Of a stretch of 38,759 nt of DNA, positions 22,844-31,064 are shown piece by piece. The DNA is from Bacillota bacterium (lineage in GTDB: Bacteria; Bacillota; Syntrophomonadia; Syntrophomonadales; Syntrophomonadaceae). The DNA lies in assembly GCA_029550685.1 (NCBI GenBank), contig JAKPGY010000066.1:1-38759 (forward strand). Reading direction: 5' to 3'. Made by a program: the position numbers and the translations under genes. Below the pieces are notes generated by a model. It searched no databases and was not told where the DNA came from. It saw only the letters and a list, made by a program, of their open reading frames with translations. Each line of letters starts with the position of its first letter. Position 1 is the first letter of the stretch.

Positions 22844-23713
22844 ATGAATCATCTGAGAAAAAGTAAACTGGGAATACTGGTTGCCCTGCTATCTATATTA
22901 TTACTCGTAACCTTAGCTGGATGTGCGCAAAAGGAAAGTCCTGCTCCGGCTGAGAACCAACCGGCTGAAACCAAAGTACTGAAGCTGGCTACTACCACCA
23001 GTACAGAAGATACCGGATTATTGGATTACCTGCTTCCTGAGTTTACCAAAGACACTGGTTATGAGGTTCAAGTTATTGCCGTAGGTACTGGACAAGCCAT
23101 TGAAATGGGCGAAGCCGGAGATGTTGATGTAATCCTGGTTCACTCCCGGGCTGCAGAAGATAAATTTGTGGAGGAAGGTTACGGTGTGGACCGGCGGGAT
23201 GTCATGTACAACGATTTCCTTATCATTGGTCCTGCAGATGATCCAGCCGGCATCAAGGGTGAACCCGATGTACTAAAAGCCTTTGCGGCTATAAAAGAAA
23301 AACAAGCTCCTTTTGTATCCCGGGGAGATGATTCCGGCACTGACAAGAAGGAAAAAGGGATCTGGCAAAAAGCCAATATCACTCCGGAAGGTGACTGGTA
23401 TATAGAAGTAGGTCAGGGAATGGGAGATACTTTCCGCATGGCCGATGAAAAGAAAGCCTACACTTTGATTGACCGGGGTACTTACCTGGCATTAAAGGAC
23501 AACTACCAACTGGAGCCCATGGTAGAAGGCAGCCCTGATCTGTTGAATCCATATGGCGTAATTCCGGTCAACCCGGAAAAACATCCTAACGTTGATTTTG
23601 AAGGAGCTACTGCTTTTGCCGAATGGCTGACTTCAGAAAAGGGACAAAAGATGATCGGAGAATTCGGCGTGGACAAATTCGGTCAGCAGTTGTTTGTACC
23701 CGATGCTAAATAG
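22844..23713 (+). CDS. tupA: Tungstate ABC transporter substrate-binding lipoprotein
   Basis: Binds tungstate outside the membrane and hands it to TupB. A lipoprotein signal peptide (KSK, hydrophobic stretch, LAGC with Cys27) is followed by the TupA signature TTTSTEDTGLLDYLLPEF and QVIAVGTGQAIEMGEAGDVD, with the Ser/Thr/Gly ligand residues, and VSRGDDSGTDKKEKGIWQ near residue 163. 289 residues. ATG with GGGGGAGG upstream. TupA differs from ModA in its TTTST start, which is why I call tungstate. It is first in tupABC, behind the riboswitch. Tungsten serves formate dehydrogenases and aldehyde oxidoreductases in such organisms. Confidence 0.92.
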   Translation: MNHLRKSKLGILVALLSILLLVTLAGCAQKESPAPAENQPAETKVLKLATTTSTEDTGLLDYLLPEFTKDTGYEVQVIAVGTGQAIEMGEAGDVDVILVHSRAAEDKFVEEGYGVDRRDVMYNDFLIIGPADDPAGIKGEPDVLKAFAAIKEKQAPFVSRGDDSGTDKKEKGIWQKANITPEGDWYIEVGQGMGDTFRMADEKKAYTLIDRGTYLALKDNYQLEPMVEGSPDLLNPYGVIPVNPEKHPNVDFEGATAFAEWLTSEKGQKMIGEFGVDKFGQQLFVPDAK

Positions 23714-23740
23714 CTTGCAGTAATAAGCAGGAGGATCAAT

Positions 23741-24460
23741 GTGGAGATTATTATCCAGGGTCTAAAGGAAGGGTTTCAGCTTATCTGGCAATTGGACGCA
23801 GAAATAGTAAATGTCACCTTACTATCTCTGCAGGTGTCTTTGACCGCCTTAGTCCTGGCAGCTTTAATAGGAATACCTCTGGGAGCAGTCCTGGCCTTGA
23901 GAAATTTCCGGGGCAAACACATTATCCTCAACACCATCTATACACTAATGGGCCTGCCGCCAGTCCTGGCAGGTCTGTTAGTGTATTTATTTCTGACCAG
24001 CCGCGGGCCCTTAGGCCAATATGAGCTTTTATTTACCCCGGCAGCTATGGTTATTGCCCAGGTGCTCCTGGCAGCTCCTATTGTCTGCGGTCTGACAGCC
24101 CGGGCGGTCATGGCTCTGAGTCAGGAGGTATATGACACCGCTGCCACCCTGGGAGCCTCTCGCCACCAGGCTACCCTTACTATGATGCGGGAGGCCCGCA
24201 TGGGCATAGTGGCGGCTCTGACTACCGCCTTGGGTCGGGTTATTGCTGAGGTTGGAGCGGTAATGCTGGTAGGAGGTAATATTCGCTGGCACACCCGGGT
24301 ACTGACTACCTCCATAGTCCTGGAAACCCGGATGGGTAATTTCAGTACGGCTATTGCCATCGGTATTATTCTGCTGGTTATATCTTTTGCCATTAATATG
24401 TTGATTCTTGCCCTGGAAAAGAGGACTTTCCGCTATGAAAACACCATTCAAATTACATAA
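23741..24460 (+). CDS. tupB: Tungstate ABC transporter permease
   Basis: A 239-residue membrane protein with about five or six hydrophobic segments (for example VSLTALVLAALIGIPLGAVL, TLMGLPPVLAGLLVYLFL, AAMVIAQVLLAAPIVCG and a final IAIGIILLVISFAINMLIL). The cytoplasmic EAA-like loop is EVYDTAATLGASRHQ near residue 130, which contacts the ATPase. GTG start with AGGAGGA upstream, 27 bases after tupA. Its 3' end overlaps tupC by 26 bases, so the two are coupled. Length and context fit TupB rather than the longer ModB. Confidence 0.9.
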   Translation: MEIIIQGLKEGFQLIWQLDAEIVNVTLLSLQVSLTALVLAALIGIPLGAVLALRNFRGKHIILNTIYTLMGLPPVLAGLLVYLFLTSRGPLGQYELLFTPAAMVIAQVLLAAPIVCGLTARAVMALSQEVYDTAATLGASRHQATLTMMREARMGIVAALTTALGRVIAEVGAVMLVGGNIRWHTRVLTTSIVLETRMGNFSTAIAIGIILLVISFAINMLILALEKRTFRYENTIQIT

Positions 24461-25169
24461 TATTATCAAGCGTTACGGAGAAAGAGAAGTTCTCCATATT
24501 GACCAGCTCAGTATTCCCGCTGGGAAGATTTATACTATTTTAGGCCCCAATGGCTCCGGGAAAAGTACCCTGCTGCGAATAATGGCGTTGCTGCTGGTCA
24601 ATGATGAAGGCCAGTTGGAAGTGCTGGGTGAAAAGGTAACCTGGGAGAAAAGGCAGTTGTTGAAACTGCGCCGGCAAATGTCCATGGTGACCCAGACATC
24701 TTTTATGTTTCAAGGTTCAGTATATTATAATGTTGCCTATGGCATGAGGGTGCGCAAAATCAGCAGCAGAAAAACCCGCAGCCGGGTCGGAGAATTGTTG
24801 GAAATGGTAGGGATGAGTGCATACCGGGATGCGGATGCCCGGACACTTTCTGGAGGGGAAAGGCAAAAAGTAGCTCTGGCAAGGGCATTAGCCGTCAATC
24901 CCCGGGTGCTGTTTTTGGATGAACCTACTTCCAACATTGATGTAGCCAGTGCTGCGGAAATCGAGAAATATATTCGCCATATAAACCAAGAGCAGCAGAC
25001 CACCATTATCATGGTCACCCACAACCTTTTTCAAGCCCGCCGGCTGGCCGATGAGATCTTGTTTATCAATGAGGGCCGCATTATTGAACAGGGTCCGGGA
25101 GATTCACTATTTACCCAGCCACAGGATGAACGCACCGCTGCATTCCTGCGCGGTGAAACCGTATATTAG
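24435..25169 (+). CDS. tupC: Tungstate ABC transporter ATP-binding protein
   Basis: ABC ATPase of 244 residues. Walker A GPNGSGKST is near residue 36, the Q-loop is MVTQTSFMFQGSV, the signature LSGGERQKVALARAL near residue 139, Walker B VLFLDEPTS and the H-loop IIMVTHNLFQARRLADE. The C-terminus is short, lacking the molybdate-sensing TOBE domain of ModC. ATG 24435 has AAAGAGGA upstream and lies inside tupB, 26 bases of overlap; the longer in-frame TTG at 24408 is less likely. It drives import of tungstate through TupB. Confidence 0.9.
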   Translation: MKTPFKLHNIIKRYGEREVLHIDQLSIPAGKIYTILGPNGSGKSTLLRIMALLLVNDEGQLEVLGEKVTWEKRQLLKLRRQMSMVTQTSFMFQGSVYYNVAYGMRVRKISSRKTRSRVGELLEMVGMSAYRDADARTLSGGERQKVALARALAVNPRVLFLDEPTSNIDVASAAEIEKYIRHINQEQQTTIIMVTHNLFQARRLADEILFINEGRIIEQGPGDSLFTQPQDERTAAFLRGETVY

Positions 25170-25385
25170 CAGGGGGCGACGACGCCGTCATCCCGCGCGA
25201 TACCCACATGTTCCCGTAACAGGTTAGGGGGACGTTTACCTTGTCCTTTTCCAGGTGCTGGCTTTAGCGAGGAAGGCGAGATTAACGTCCCCCTGTCTTC
25301 TTCACCTCAGTAAAATGACAGGGGGCGATGCCCACATCGCCCCGCACGTTATTGAATCATAAAAACAAGGGAGAAAGCTGTTTTT
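25170..25385. other. Convergent intergenic region with two large hairpins
   Basis: Between tupC and the CoA-transferase gene. GGGGGACGTT (25227-25236) and AACGTCCCCC (25284-25293) form perfect 10-base inverted arms about 47 bases apart. GGGGCGATG / CATCGCCCC (25322-25343) form a 9-bp stem with a CCCA loop. Neither has a T tract. They may act as bidirectional barriers or be repeat remnants. Confidence 0.6.
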
Positions 25386-26756
25386 CTAAAAAGGAATCCG
25401 GTTGGTTCTGGTCCAGATCTTCATTTCTTTGGCAGCATTCAGCAGTTCGTCTCGGAAATCAGGATGAGCCAAGTTAATTAGGGCTTCGGCCCGGCCCCAC
25501 ACTGACATGGCTTTCATATTGACTATGCCGTATTCAGTGACCAGGTAATGAACCTGGGTGCGAGGAACGGTAACCACCGCTCCAGGAGTCAGCAGCGGCT
25601 TGATGCGGGAATGTACTTTGCCTTCTTTGTCTTTGAAAGTGGAGGTAAAGGCTAGAATACCTTTGCCGCCCTTGGAATGGAAAGCACCGATAACGAAGTC
25701 CAGCTGTCCGCCGGTACCCGATATTTGCCGCAGGCCATGGGTTTCGGAACAGACCTGGCTTAATAAATCGATCTCCAATATATTATTAATAGCAATCATG
25801 TTGTCCTGCAGGGCGACCCGTGCCGGATCGTTGGTATACTGCACAGTGGTAGATGCACAGCGGGGGTTTTTATCCAGGAAATCATAGGTATCCTGGGTTC
25901 CCAGGCAGAACGAATAGGTGCTCTTATTTATATCGTAGTTTTTCTTGGCATTAGTTATTTTGCCTTTTTCGTACAGAGTCACAAAGGCATCGCAGAACAT
26001 TTCACTTTGGATACCCAGATCTTTAAGATCCGAATCGGCTAACATGTGACCGATTAAATTAGGGAGGGCACCAATTCCTAACTGCAGGCAGGCGCCGTTT
26101 GGTATTTCCTTGAGAATATATTCAGCGATCTTTCTTTCCTCGGGAGTTGCTTCCGGGGCAGGCGGGGTGGTAAAGATGGGAGTATTGGAGCCTTCAATTA
26201 TATAGTCAATCTCACTTATGTGTACATATTCGTCATTACCTCCCAGGCAGACCGGCATATTTTCGTTAACTTCAACAATGGCTATTTTTGCTTTTAAAGC
26301 CAGGCCCCGGTTATGGGAATTACCCAGACCAAAATTAAAGCAGCCGTGCTTATCCATGGGAGAAACTTGGGCACACCAAACCTGTGGATATAAATGTTCG
26401 AATTGTCCCTCACTATAGGCTAACATGGTAGCCTCGTGATAATTGAAAGGATTATGTGCAGCCAGCCCTAAATCAGCCGCCTTACGATCCAGCATGGTGA
26501 AGTACCAGGAGAAGTATTGGAAGGTTTTTTGCTGCGGGTCATTTTTTATTACTTCCGGAATCGGCAGCACTGACCCGGTACCGCGAATGGCCACATTCTC
26601 CAGACCATCACCGGCTCGTTTACCCAGGGCTGCATCAAAATCTACCGGTTTAGTGGCAAACATGCCGTAATCCACAATAGAATTGGATTCTACTAATTGA
26701 GCCGCCTGCTCAGCGGTGATTAGTTTGCGTTTGTACTCTTCCAGATATGATTTCAT
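25386..26756 (-). CDS. Acetyl-CoA hydrolase/transferase family CoA-transferase (butyryl-CoA:acetate type likely)
   Basis: Family I CoA-transferase, the Cat1/AbfT/butyryl-CoA:acetate CoA-transferase group, moving CoA between acyl-CoA and acetate or another acid. 456 residues. N-terminal substrate part has VEVNENMPVCLGGNDEYVHISEID; the nucleotide-like fold has GACLQLGIGALPNLIG near residue 221. The catalytic glutamate is Glu252 in GIQSEMFCDAF. C-terminal LVTEYGIVNMK and WGRAEALINLAHPDF are typical. ATG start with GGGGGA upstream. It sits 62 bases after the crotonase gene, in the same orientation, which favours a role in activating butyrate or returning its CoA. Substrate unproven. Confidence 0.85.
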   Translation of the reverse strand: MKSYLEEYKRKLITAEQAAQLVESNSIVDYGMFATKPVDFDAALGKRAGDGLENVAIRGTGSVLPIPEVIKNDPQQKTFQYFSWYFTMLDRKAADLGLAAHNPFNYHEATMLAYSEGQFEHLYPQVWCAQVSPMDKHGCFNFGLGNSHNRGLALKAKIAIVEVNENMPVCLGGNDEYVHISEIDYIIEGSNTPIFTTPPAPEATPEERKIAEYILKEIPNGACLQLGIGALPNLIGHMLADSDLKDLGIQSEMFCDAFVTLYEKGKITNAKKNYDINKSTYSFCLGTQDTYDFLDKNPRCASTTVQYTNDPARVALQDNMIAINNILEIDLLSQVCSETHGLRQISGTGGQLDFVIGAFHSKGGKGILAFTSTFKDKEGKVHSRIKPLLTPGAVVTVPRTQVHYLVTEYGIVNMKAMSVWGRAEALINLAHPDFRDELLNAAKEMKIWTRTNRIPF

Positions 26757-26818
26757 AGCTAAAAGTCCCCCTTATATTGTCTGCATTGTTTTCTAAACAG
26801 AAATCTAGAAAAAACCCT

Positions 26819-27598
26819 TTACTTTCCGGTAAAGTTTGGTTTTCTTCCCTCCAGGAAAGCGGTCATTCCCTCGGTTTTATCCTGGCTGGCAAACAGTACC
26901 GCGAATTTCTCACGTTCCAATTTAGTACCTACATAGGGATCCAGGTGCTGGCTGAGGTCGAGTAACTCCTTGACCATTTGCACGGCCATAGGAGGTTTGC
27001 GACTGAGCTTGCGAGCCATCTTCATAGTAGCTTCCTCCAGATTCTCCAGCGGTACCACTTTATTAACCAGGGCGTACTGCATAGCCAGATTACTGTCGAT
27101 GATATCTCCAGTAAGAATTAACTCGCGAGCCCGGGAACAGCCCACCAGGCGAGCTAATCTCTGGGTGCCGCCTCCCGCCGGGAATATTCCCAAATTAATT
27201 TCCGGAAATCCTAGTTTGGCATTGTCAGCAGCTATACGCAGATCACAGGTCATGGCCATTTCACAGCCGCCTCCCAGGGCAAATCCTGCGATGGAGGCAA
27301 TGGTCGGCTTCGGTAGGCTGAACAATTTGTAACCGATTTGGTGGGCTTTTTCGATATACTCCCGCACTTCTAAAGGGCCGTAGTCCACAAAATCACGCAC
27401 ATCCGCTCCTACCGAGAAAACCCCATCATTGCCTTTCAGAACCACTGCTCTGATCGTGTCGTCGGCGGTTATTACTTTCATAACCTCATCCATTTCGTCG
27501 AGCATTTCCATATTGAAGGCATTCATGGCTTGCGGACGGTTAAATTGCACTATGGCTACAGCATCTTCCTGGGAATAAAGAATATTTTTCCAAGCCAA
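26819..27598 (-). CDS. Enoyl-CoA hydratase/crotonase
   Basis: Hydrates crotonyl-CoA to 3-hydroxybutyryl-CoA, the second step of butyrate beta-oxidation and its reverse. The 259-residue protein has the crotonase signatures: NAFNMEMLDEMDEV near residue 26, the oxyanion strand FSVGADVRDF near residue 61, and both catalytic glutamates, Glu113 in GGGCEMAMTCDLRIA and Glu133 in FPEINLGIFPAGGGTQRL. Start is TTG at 27598 with a GGGGGGAG site upstream; no in-frame ATG sits nearby. With the CoA-transferase downstream it forms a two-gene unit, suggestive of short-chain fatty-acid oxidation. Specificity for crotonyl-CoA is inferred. Confidence 0.92.
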   Translation of the reverse strand: MAWKNILYSQEDAVAIVQFNRPQAMNAFNMEMLDEMDEVMKVITADDTIRAVVLKGNDGVFSVGADVRDFVDYGPLEVREYIEKAHQIGYKLFSLPKPTIASIAGFALGGGCEMAMTCDLRIAADNAKLGFPEINLGIFPAGGGTQRLARLVGCSRARELILTGDIIDSNLAMQYALVNKVVPLENLEEATMKMARKLSRKPPMAVQMVKELLDLSQHLDPYVGTKLEREKFAVLFASQDKTEGMTAFLEGRKPNFTGK

Positions 27599-27761
27599 AC
27601 AATTCTCCCCCCTTATTAATCCTTATATATAAGTCGGCTTCTCAAATATTCATTCTATCTGGGAAGTGCTTAATCCTGCCAATATTCCAAAAAATATGAA
27701 TATTACAAAGATTCCGCCTACCAGCCCTGACAAAGTATACAGTATTAAACAGCTTAGCTTA

Positions 27762-27789
27762 TTGCATCCTATTGTGGAGATGTTAAACT
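27762..27789 (+). promoter_or_regulatory. Candidate carA promoter
   Basis: TTGCAT (27762-27767), 16-base spacer, TAAACT (27784-27789). Predicted start about 27796, next to the ATG of a small upstream ORF. The rest of the 304-base divergent gap, 27599-27761, shows AT-rich sequence and no clear site. Confidence 0.5.
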
Positions 27790-27796
27790 AATAACC

Positions 27797-27832
27797 ATGA
27801 AAACCAATAAATTGATGGGCAATGAGGCCTGA
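27797..27832 (+). CDS. Possible 11-codon leader peptide before carA
   Basis: ATG at 27797 opens MKTNKLMGNEA and stops at TGA 27830-27832, inside the left arm of the following terminator hairpin. The predicted transcript start is at or next to the ATG, so it could be leaderless; no ribosome site is visible. Very tentative; the arrangement, not the sequence, is what suggests it. Confidence 0.25.
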   Translation: MKTNKLMGNEA

Positions 27833-27861
27833 GAAAGTAGATACTTTCTTGGGCCTCTTTT
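27824..27861 (+). terminator. Leader terminator (attenuator) of carA
   Basis: GAGGCC (27824-27829) / GGCCTC (27852-27857) and AGAAAGT (27832-27838) / ACTTTCT (27843-27849) stack across a TG/TG internal loop, then TTTT and G-TT. It lies in the carA leader with no gene upstream on this strand, so attenuation is likely. Confidence 0.75.
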
Positions 27862-27902
27862 GTTGCCTGTTAAGCAGTACGTCCATGACGGAGGAGAGGA
27901 AT

Positions 27903-29018
27903 ATGACTCTAACAAGTGGCTATCTGGTGTTGGAAAACGGCGCCGTTTTCCAGGGTAAACTAAGCGGGGCCGCGCCCGCCATAGGGGAAGTGGTGTTTAA
28001 TACCAGTATGGTTGGCTATGATCAAATCATTAGTGATCCCTCCTACACCGGGCAAATCGTGGTGCTGACTTATCCGCTGGTGGGCAATTATGGTTTCAAC
28101 CGGGCGGTAATGGAATCAGACCATTACTGCGTGCGGGGTTTGGTGATAAAAGAACTAAACAACGGAGCCAATCATTATCAGCAGGAAAAGCTGTTTGGCG
28201 ACTACCTGGCCGAAAACAACCTGCCTTGCTTATCGGGTATAGACACCCGGGCCTTGACCAGAGTGATTAGAACCCATGGCACCATGGGAGGAGTAATTAC
28301 TGATAGTATAGATAACCTCCCCCAGTTGGTAGAGCAGGCAGCTGGGTATAAACCACCCGTCGAAGGATATGTCCGCCAGGCAACCTGTAAGGAGATCACC
28401 TGCCTGGGCAAGGGAGAGCTGCGCATAGTAGTCATTGATTTTGGGGTAAAAAAGGCCATCACCAAGTCACTTGTCAACCGGAACTGTCAGGTTATTCTGG
28501 TACCGGCTACTACCAGTGCAGAGCTCATCATGGAATTGGAGCCCGACGGTATCGTACTTTCCAATGGACCTGGTGATCCTGCAGATTGTGATTATGCCAT
28601 ACCGGTTATTCGCCAATTAATGGGATATAAGCCTATGTTAGGTATTTGCCTGGGACATCAACTAATAGCTCTGGCTTGGGGCGGCAAAACCAGCAAAATG
28701 GTATTTGGTCACCGGGGAGCTAATCAACCGGTAAAGGACTTGCGCTCCGGCCGGATCTATATAACCTCCCAGAACCATGGTTACATGGTGAACGAGGAGT
28801 CTTTATCCCTTCTGCCTGTAGAAGTGACCTTCCGCAATCTCAATGATGGTACCGTAGAAGGGCTGCAGCATAAGATGTTGCCAATTATGTCAGTACAATT
28901 CCACCCGGAGGCTGCTCCCGGACCATTGGACAGCGGGTTTCTGATGGATGAATTTTTACAGATGGTAAAGGATTTTCGGTCCAAAGAACGGATGGAGTTG
29001 CAGAGTAATGCAGGATAA
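27903..29018 (+). CDS. carA: Carbamoyl-phosphate synthase small (glutaminase) subunit
   Basis: Takes the amide of glutamine for carbamoyl phosphate, used for pyrimidines and arginine. The N-terminal CPSase small-chain domain (about residues 1-150) has GEVVFNTSMVGYDQIISDPS and PLVGNYGFN; the C-terminal class I GATase has the Cys nucleophile in GICLGHQLIALAWGG and the catalytic His-Glu pair in VQFHPEAAPGP. 371 residues. ATG 27903 has GGAGGAGAGG upstream; longer in-frame starts such as 27822 pass through the attenuator. carB is not in the window. Placed beside PII and amtB it links glutamine use to nitrogen control. Confidence 0.95.
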   Translation: MTLTSGYLVLENGAVFQGKLSGAAPAIGEVVFNTSMVGYDQIISDPSYTGQIVVLTYPLVGNYGFNRAVMESDHYCVRGLVIKELNNGANHYQQEKLFGDYLAENNLPCLSGIDTRALTRVIRTHGTMGGVITDSIDNLPQLVEQAAGYKPPVEGYVRQATCKEITCLGKGELRIVVIDFGVKKAITKSLVNRNCQVILVPATTSAELIMELEPDGIVLSNGPGDPADCDYAIPVIRQLMGYKPMLGICLGHQLIALAWGGKTSKMVFGHRGANQPVKDLRSGRIYITSQNHGYMVNEESLSLLPVEVTFRNLNDGTVEGLQHKMLPIMSVQFHPEAAPGPLDSGFLMDEFLQMVKDFRSKERMELQSNAG

Positions 29019-29097
29019 ACTAAGTTAATGGACAGTGAGCCCGGTCTATTACTAGGGACCGAGGCCTTAAAATAGAAAAATATCAAGTACCAGTAAA

Positions 29098-29140
29098 GGC
29101 ACTGGACTAACCCTTGCGGTTATGCCAGTGCCATTTTTTT
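29098..29140 (+). terminator. Terminator between carA and the PII gene
   Basis: GGCACTGG (29098-29105) and CCAGTGCC (29125-29132) with an inner AACC/GGTT pairing, then ATTTTTTT. The PII ribosome site starts right after, so this may also act as a leader attenuator for the nitrogen operon. No promoter between carA and here is clear. Confidence 0.9.
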
Positions 29141-29157
29141 GAAAGGAGGTGATGGGT

Positions 29158-29496
29158 ATGAAGAAAATAGAGGCGGTCATTAGGCCTACCATATTGGAAG
29201 AACTGAAAAAAGTTTTGAATGATATGGAAGTACGTGGTTTAACAGTTTACAACGTTATGGGGCGCGGACTGCAGCAAGATATCAAACACTACTACCGTGG
29301 GCAGGAAGTATCCAATGACCTTTTTGCCAAAGTAAAAGTGGAGATAGTCTGTCCTGACCAGTGGCAGGAACGCATCGTAGATGCCATTGTTAAAACCTGC
29401 CAGACCGGTGCTATTGGGGATGGAAAAATTTTTGTTTATCCCGTGGAAGATGTTATCCGTATCAGCACTGGAGAACGGGGAGATGCAGCTCTGTAG
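29158..29496 (+). CDS. glnB: PII nitrogen-regulatory signal protein
   Basis: PII trimers sense ATP/ADP and 2-oxoglutarate and usually gate AmtB. The 112-residue protein has MKKIEAVIRPTILEELKK, the T-loop region GRGLQQDIKHYYRGQEVSNDL, and the C-terminal signature TGAIGDGKIFVYPVEDVIRI and TGERGDAAL. At residue 51, the Tyr uridylylated in enteric GlnB/GlnK, the residue is Val, while Tyr46 is kept, so GlnD-type uridylylation at this site is excluded. ATG 29158: AAGGAGGT is 8 bases upstream; ATG/GTG codons at 29149-29152 overlap it. Adjacent amtB suggests GlnK function. Confidence 0.92.
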   Translation: MKKIEAVIRPTILEELKKVLNDMEVRGLTVYNVMGRGLQQDIKHYYRGQEVSNDLFAKVKVEIVCPDQWQERIVDAIVKTCQTGAIGDGKIFVYPVEDVIRISTGERGDAAL

Positions 29497-29501
29497 AGCA
29501 C

Positions 29502-29521
29502 CAGCCGGTCAGAGCCGGCTG
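29502..29521 (+). other. Hairpin between the PII gene and amtB
   Basis: CAGCCGG (29502-29508) / CCGGCTG (29515-29521) with a 6-base TCAGAG loop and no T tract. It may set the relative mRNA level of the two genes. Confidence 0.6.
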
Positions 29522-29557
29522 ACAATTGCAATGCTTGCTTGAGAAGGAGGTTTAGTT

Positions 29558-30895
29558 ATGAGGCCATTATTTTTGATGGTGGGGGGAGCAGTGCTTTCCA
29601 CCCTGCTAATTACAGAAACCGTTCTGGCAGCTGAGGAAGCAGCTGTCCTCAACACGGGCGATACTGCCTTTATATTGCTCTGCGCCGCACTGGTAATGCT
29701 GATGACTCCCGGTTTGGCCATGTTTTATGGTGGTATGGTCCGCGATAAAAACGTACTCAGCATACTGATGCAGTGCCTGGCGGTTATGGCCCTAGTATCA
29801 GTACAGTGGGTGCTGCTGGGTTACACGTTAGCATTTGGTCCTGATCATGGCCTGGTGATCGGTGGTCTGGATTTCCTGGGCCTTAAAGGAGTTGGCATGG
29901 AACCGGTTTCCGACACCGTAAGAGTTCCCCAGGCCGCTTTTGCTGCTTTTCAGCTTATGTTTGCCATGATAACCGCTGCCCTTATAGCAGGATCAGTAGC
30001 AGAACGCATGAGGTTTTCAGCCTTTGTAGCTTTTACCGTCTTATGGACCACCTTGGTCTATGACCCTCTGGCTCACTGGGTATGGGGCGGAGGCTGGATG
30101 GCCCAGCTGGGTATTATGGACTTCGCCGGCGGTACGGTAGTGCATATCAGTTCCGGCGTCTCCGGACTGGTAGCTGCTCTGGTTTTGGGAAAACGGCTAG
30201 GAAAAGACAAGGAGGTAATTCGTCCCCATCACCTGCCCATGACTATGTTAGGGGCAGGACTGCTGTGGTTTGGCTGGTTTGGTTTCAATGCCGGCAGTGC
30301 CTTGGCGGCGGATGGGATTGCCGCCCAAGCTTTTCTGGTTACTAACCTGTGTGCGGCAGCTGGTGTGCTTTCCTGGGTCAGTGTGGAGTGGATCCACCAC
30401 GGCAAACCCACCTTGTTTGGTGCGGCCAGTGGAGCTATTGCCGGCCTGGTGTGCATAACCCCGGCGGCGGGTTTCGTCAGTCCCCTAAGTGCAGTGATCA
30501 TGGGTCTGCTGGTAGGCCCCCTTTGCTATCTGGCGGTCAGCAAGGTGAAAGAAAAATTTGGCTACGACGATTCCCTGGATGCCTTTGGCATTCATGGAGT
30601 AGGAGGTACTTTAGGGGCTTTGCTCACTGGCGTATTTGCTTCCACTGTTGTGAATCCCGCCGGTTTTGATGGCTGGCTGGCCGGGAATCCAGGCCAGTTT
30701 ATGCTCCAAGCCCTGGGAGTGATAGCCACCTACCTGTACGCCGGGGTGGGCACCTACCTTATTCTGACTGTGATTAGCAAATTTACGCATCTGAGGGTTT
30801 CAGCCGCTGAGGAAGAGTACGGACTGGACCAGTCCCTGCATGGTGAAGCTGCTTATGTGAATACTGACCTGAGCAGCACCGCCCAGGCCAGTTGA
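29558..30895 (+). CDS. amtB: Ammonium transporter
   Basis: AmtB-type channel for ammonium uptake. A signal peptide-like N-terminus ends near VLAAEE, as in AmtB, followed by about eleven hydrophobic segments. Family motifs are DTAFILLCAALVMLMTPGLAM, FYGGMVRDKNVLS, DFAGGTVVHISSGVSGLVAAL with the pore His region, WFGWFGFNAGSALAADG and FGIHGVGGTLGALLTGVF with the second pore His. 445 residues. ATG with AGAAGGAGG upstream. It is 62 bases after the PII gene, the usual glnK-amtB pairing; PII can block its cytoplasmic pore. Confidence 0.96.
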   Translation: MRPLFLMVGGAVLSTLLITETVLAAEEAAVLNTGDTAFILLCAALVMLMTPGLAMFYGGMVRDKNVLSILMQCLAVMALVSVQWVLLGYTLAFGPDHGLVIGGLDFLGLKGVGMEPVSDTVRVPQAAFAAFQLMFAMITAALIAGSVAERMRFSAFVAFTVLWTTLVYDPLAHWVWGGGWMAQLGIMDFAGGTVVHISSGVSGLVAALVLGKRLGKDKEVIRPHHLPMTMLGAGLLWFGWFGFNAGSALAADGIAAQAFLVTNLCAAAGVLSWVSVEWIHHGKPTLFGAASGAIAGLVCITPAAGFVSPLSAVIMGLLVGPLCYLAVSKVKEKFGYDDSLDAFGIHGVGGTLGALLTGVFASTVVNPAGFDGWLAGNPGQFMLQALGVIATYLYAGVGTYLILTVISKFTHLRVSAAEEEYGLDQSLHGEAAYVNTDLSSTAQAS

Positions 30896-30935
30896 TGCAA
30901 AGCCGGAAGTATACAATATATCCGGGTTAAACCTA

Positions 30936-30964
30936 TTGTAAAGCCAGCTGACCGGGTTTACAAT
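30936..30964 (+). promoter_or_regulatory. Promoter embedded in an inverted repeat before the ANTAR/glnA operon
   Basis: TTGTAA (30936-30941), 17-base spacer, TACAAT (30959-30964). The hexamers lie inside a perfect 8-base inverted repeat ATTGTAAA (30935-30942) / TTTACAAT (30957-30964), whose centres are about two helical turns apart. A dimeric regulator could bind here. Confidence 0.6.
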
Positions 30965-31011
30965 GACAGCGTAGAAAAAACGACTTTTAGGTTTAGGCAT
31001 AATTGTATAGT

Positions 31012-31064
31012 GATATGGACAATGGCGTCCCAGGTATGTACAGCACATCAGATGCACCCATATC
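31012..31064 (+). promoter_or_regulatory. Possible ANTAR-type leader RNA before the ANTAR/glnA genes
   Basis: Two adjacent small hairpins: GGAC-AATGGC-GTCC (31017-31030) with a hexaloop having A at position 1 and G at 4, as in ANTAR targets, and ATGT-ACAGC-ACAT (31036-31048). A competing stem GATATGG (31012-31018) / CCATATC (31058-31064) would open the first hairpin. A T7 run follows at 31073-31079 with no stem directly before it. Tentative. Confidence 0.3.

Noticed and set aside
27762-27902. PyrR-binding attenuator for carA
   Set aside because: The hairpin is terminator-like, but I see no PyrR recognition loop sequence in the leader.
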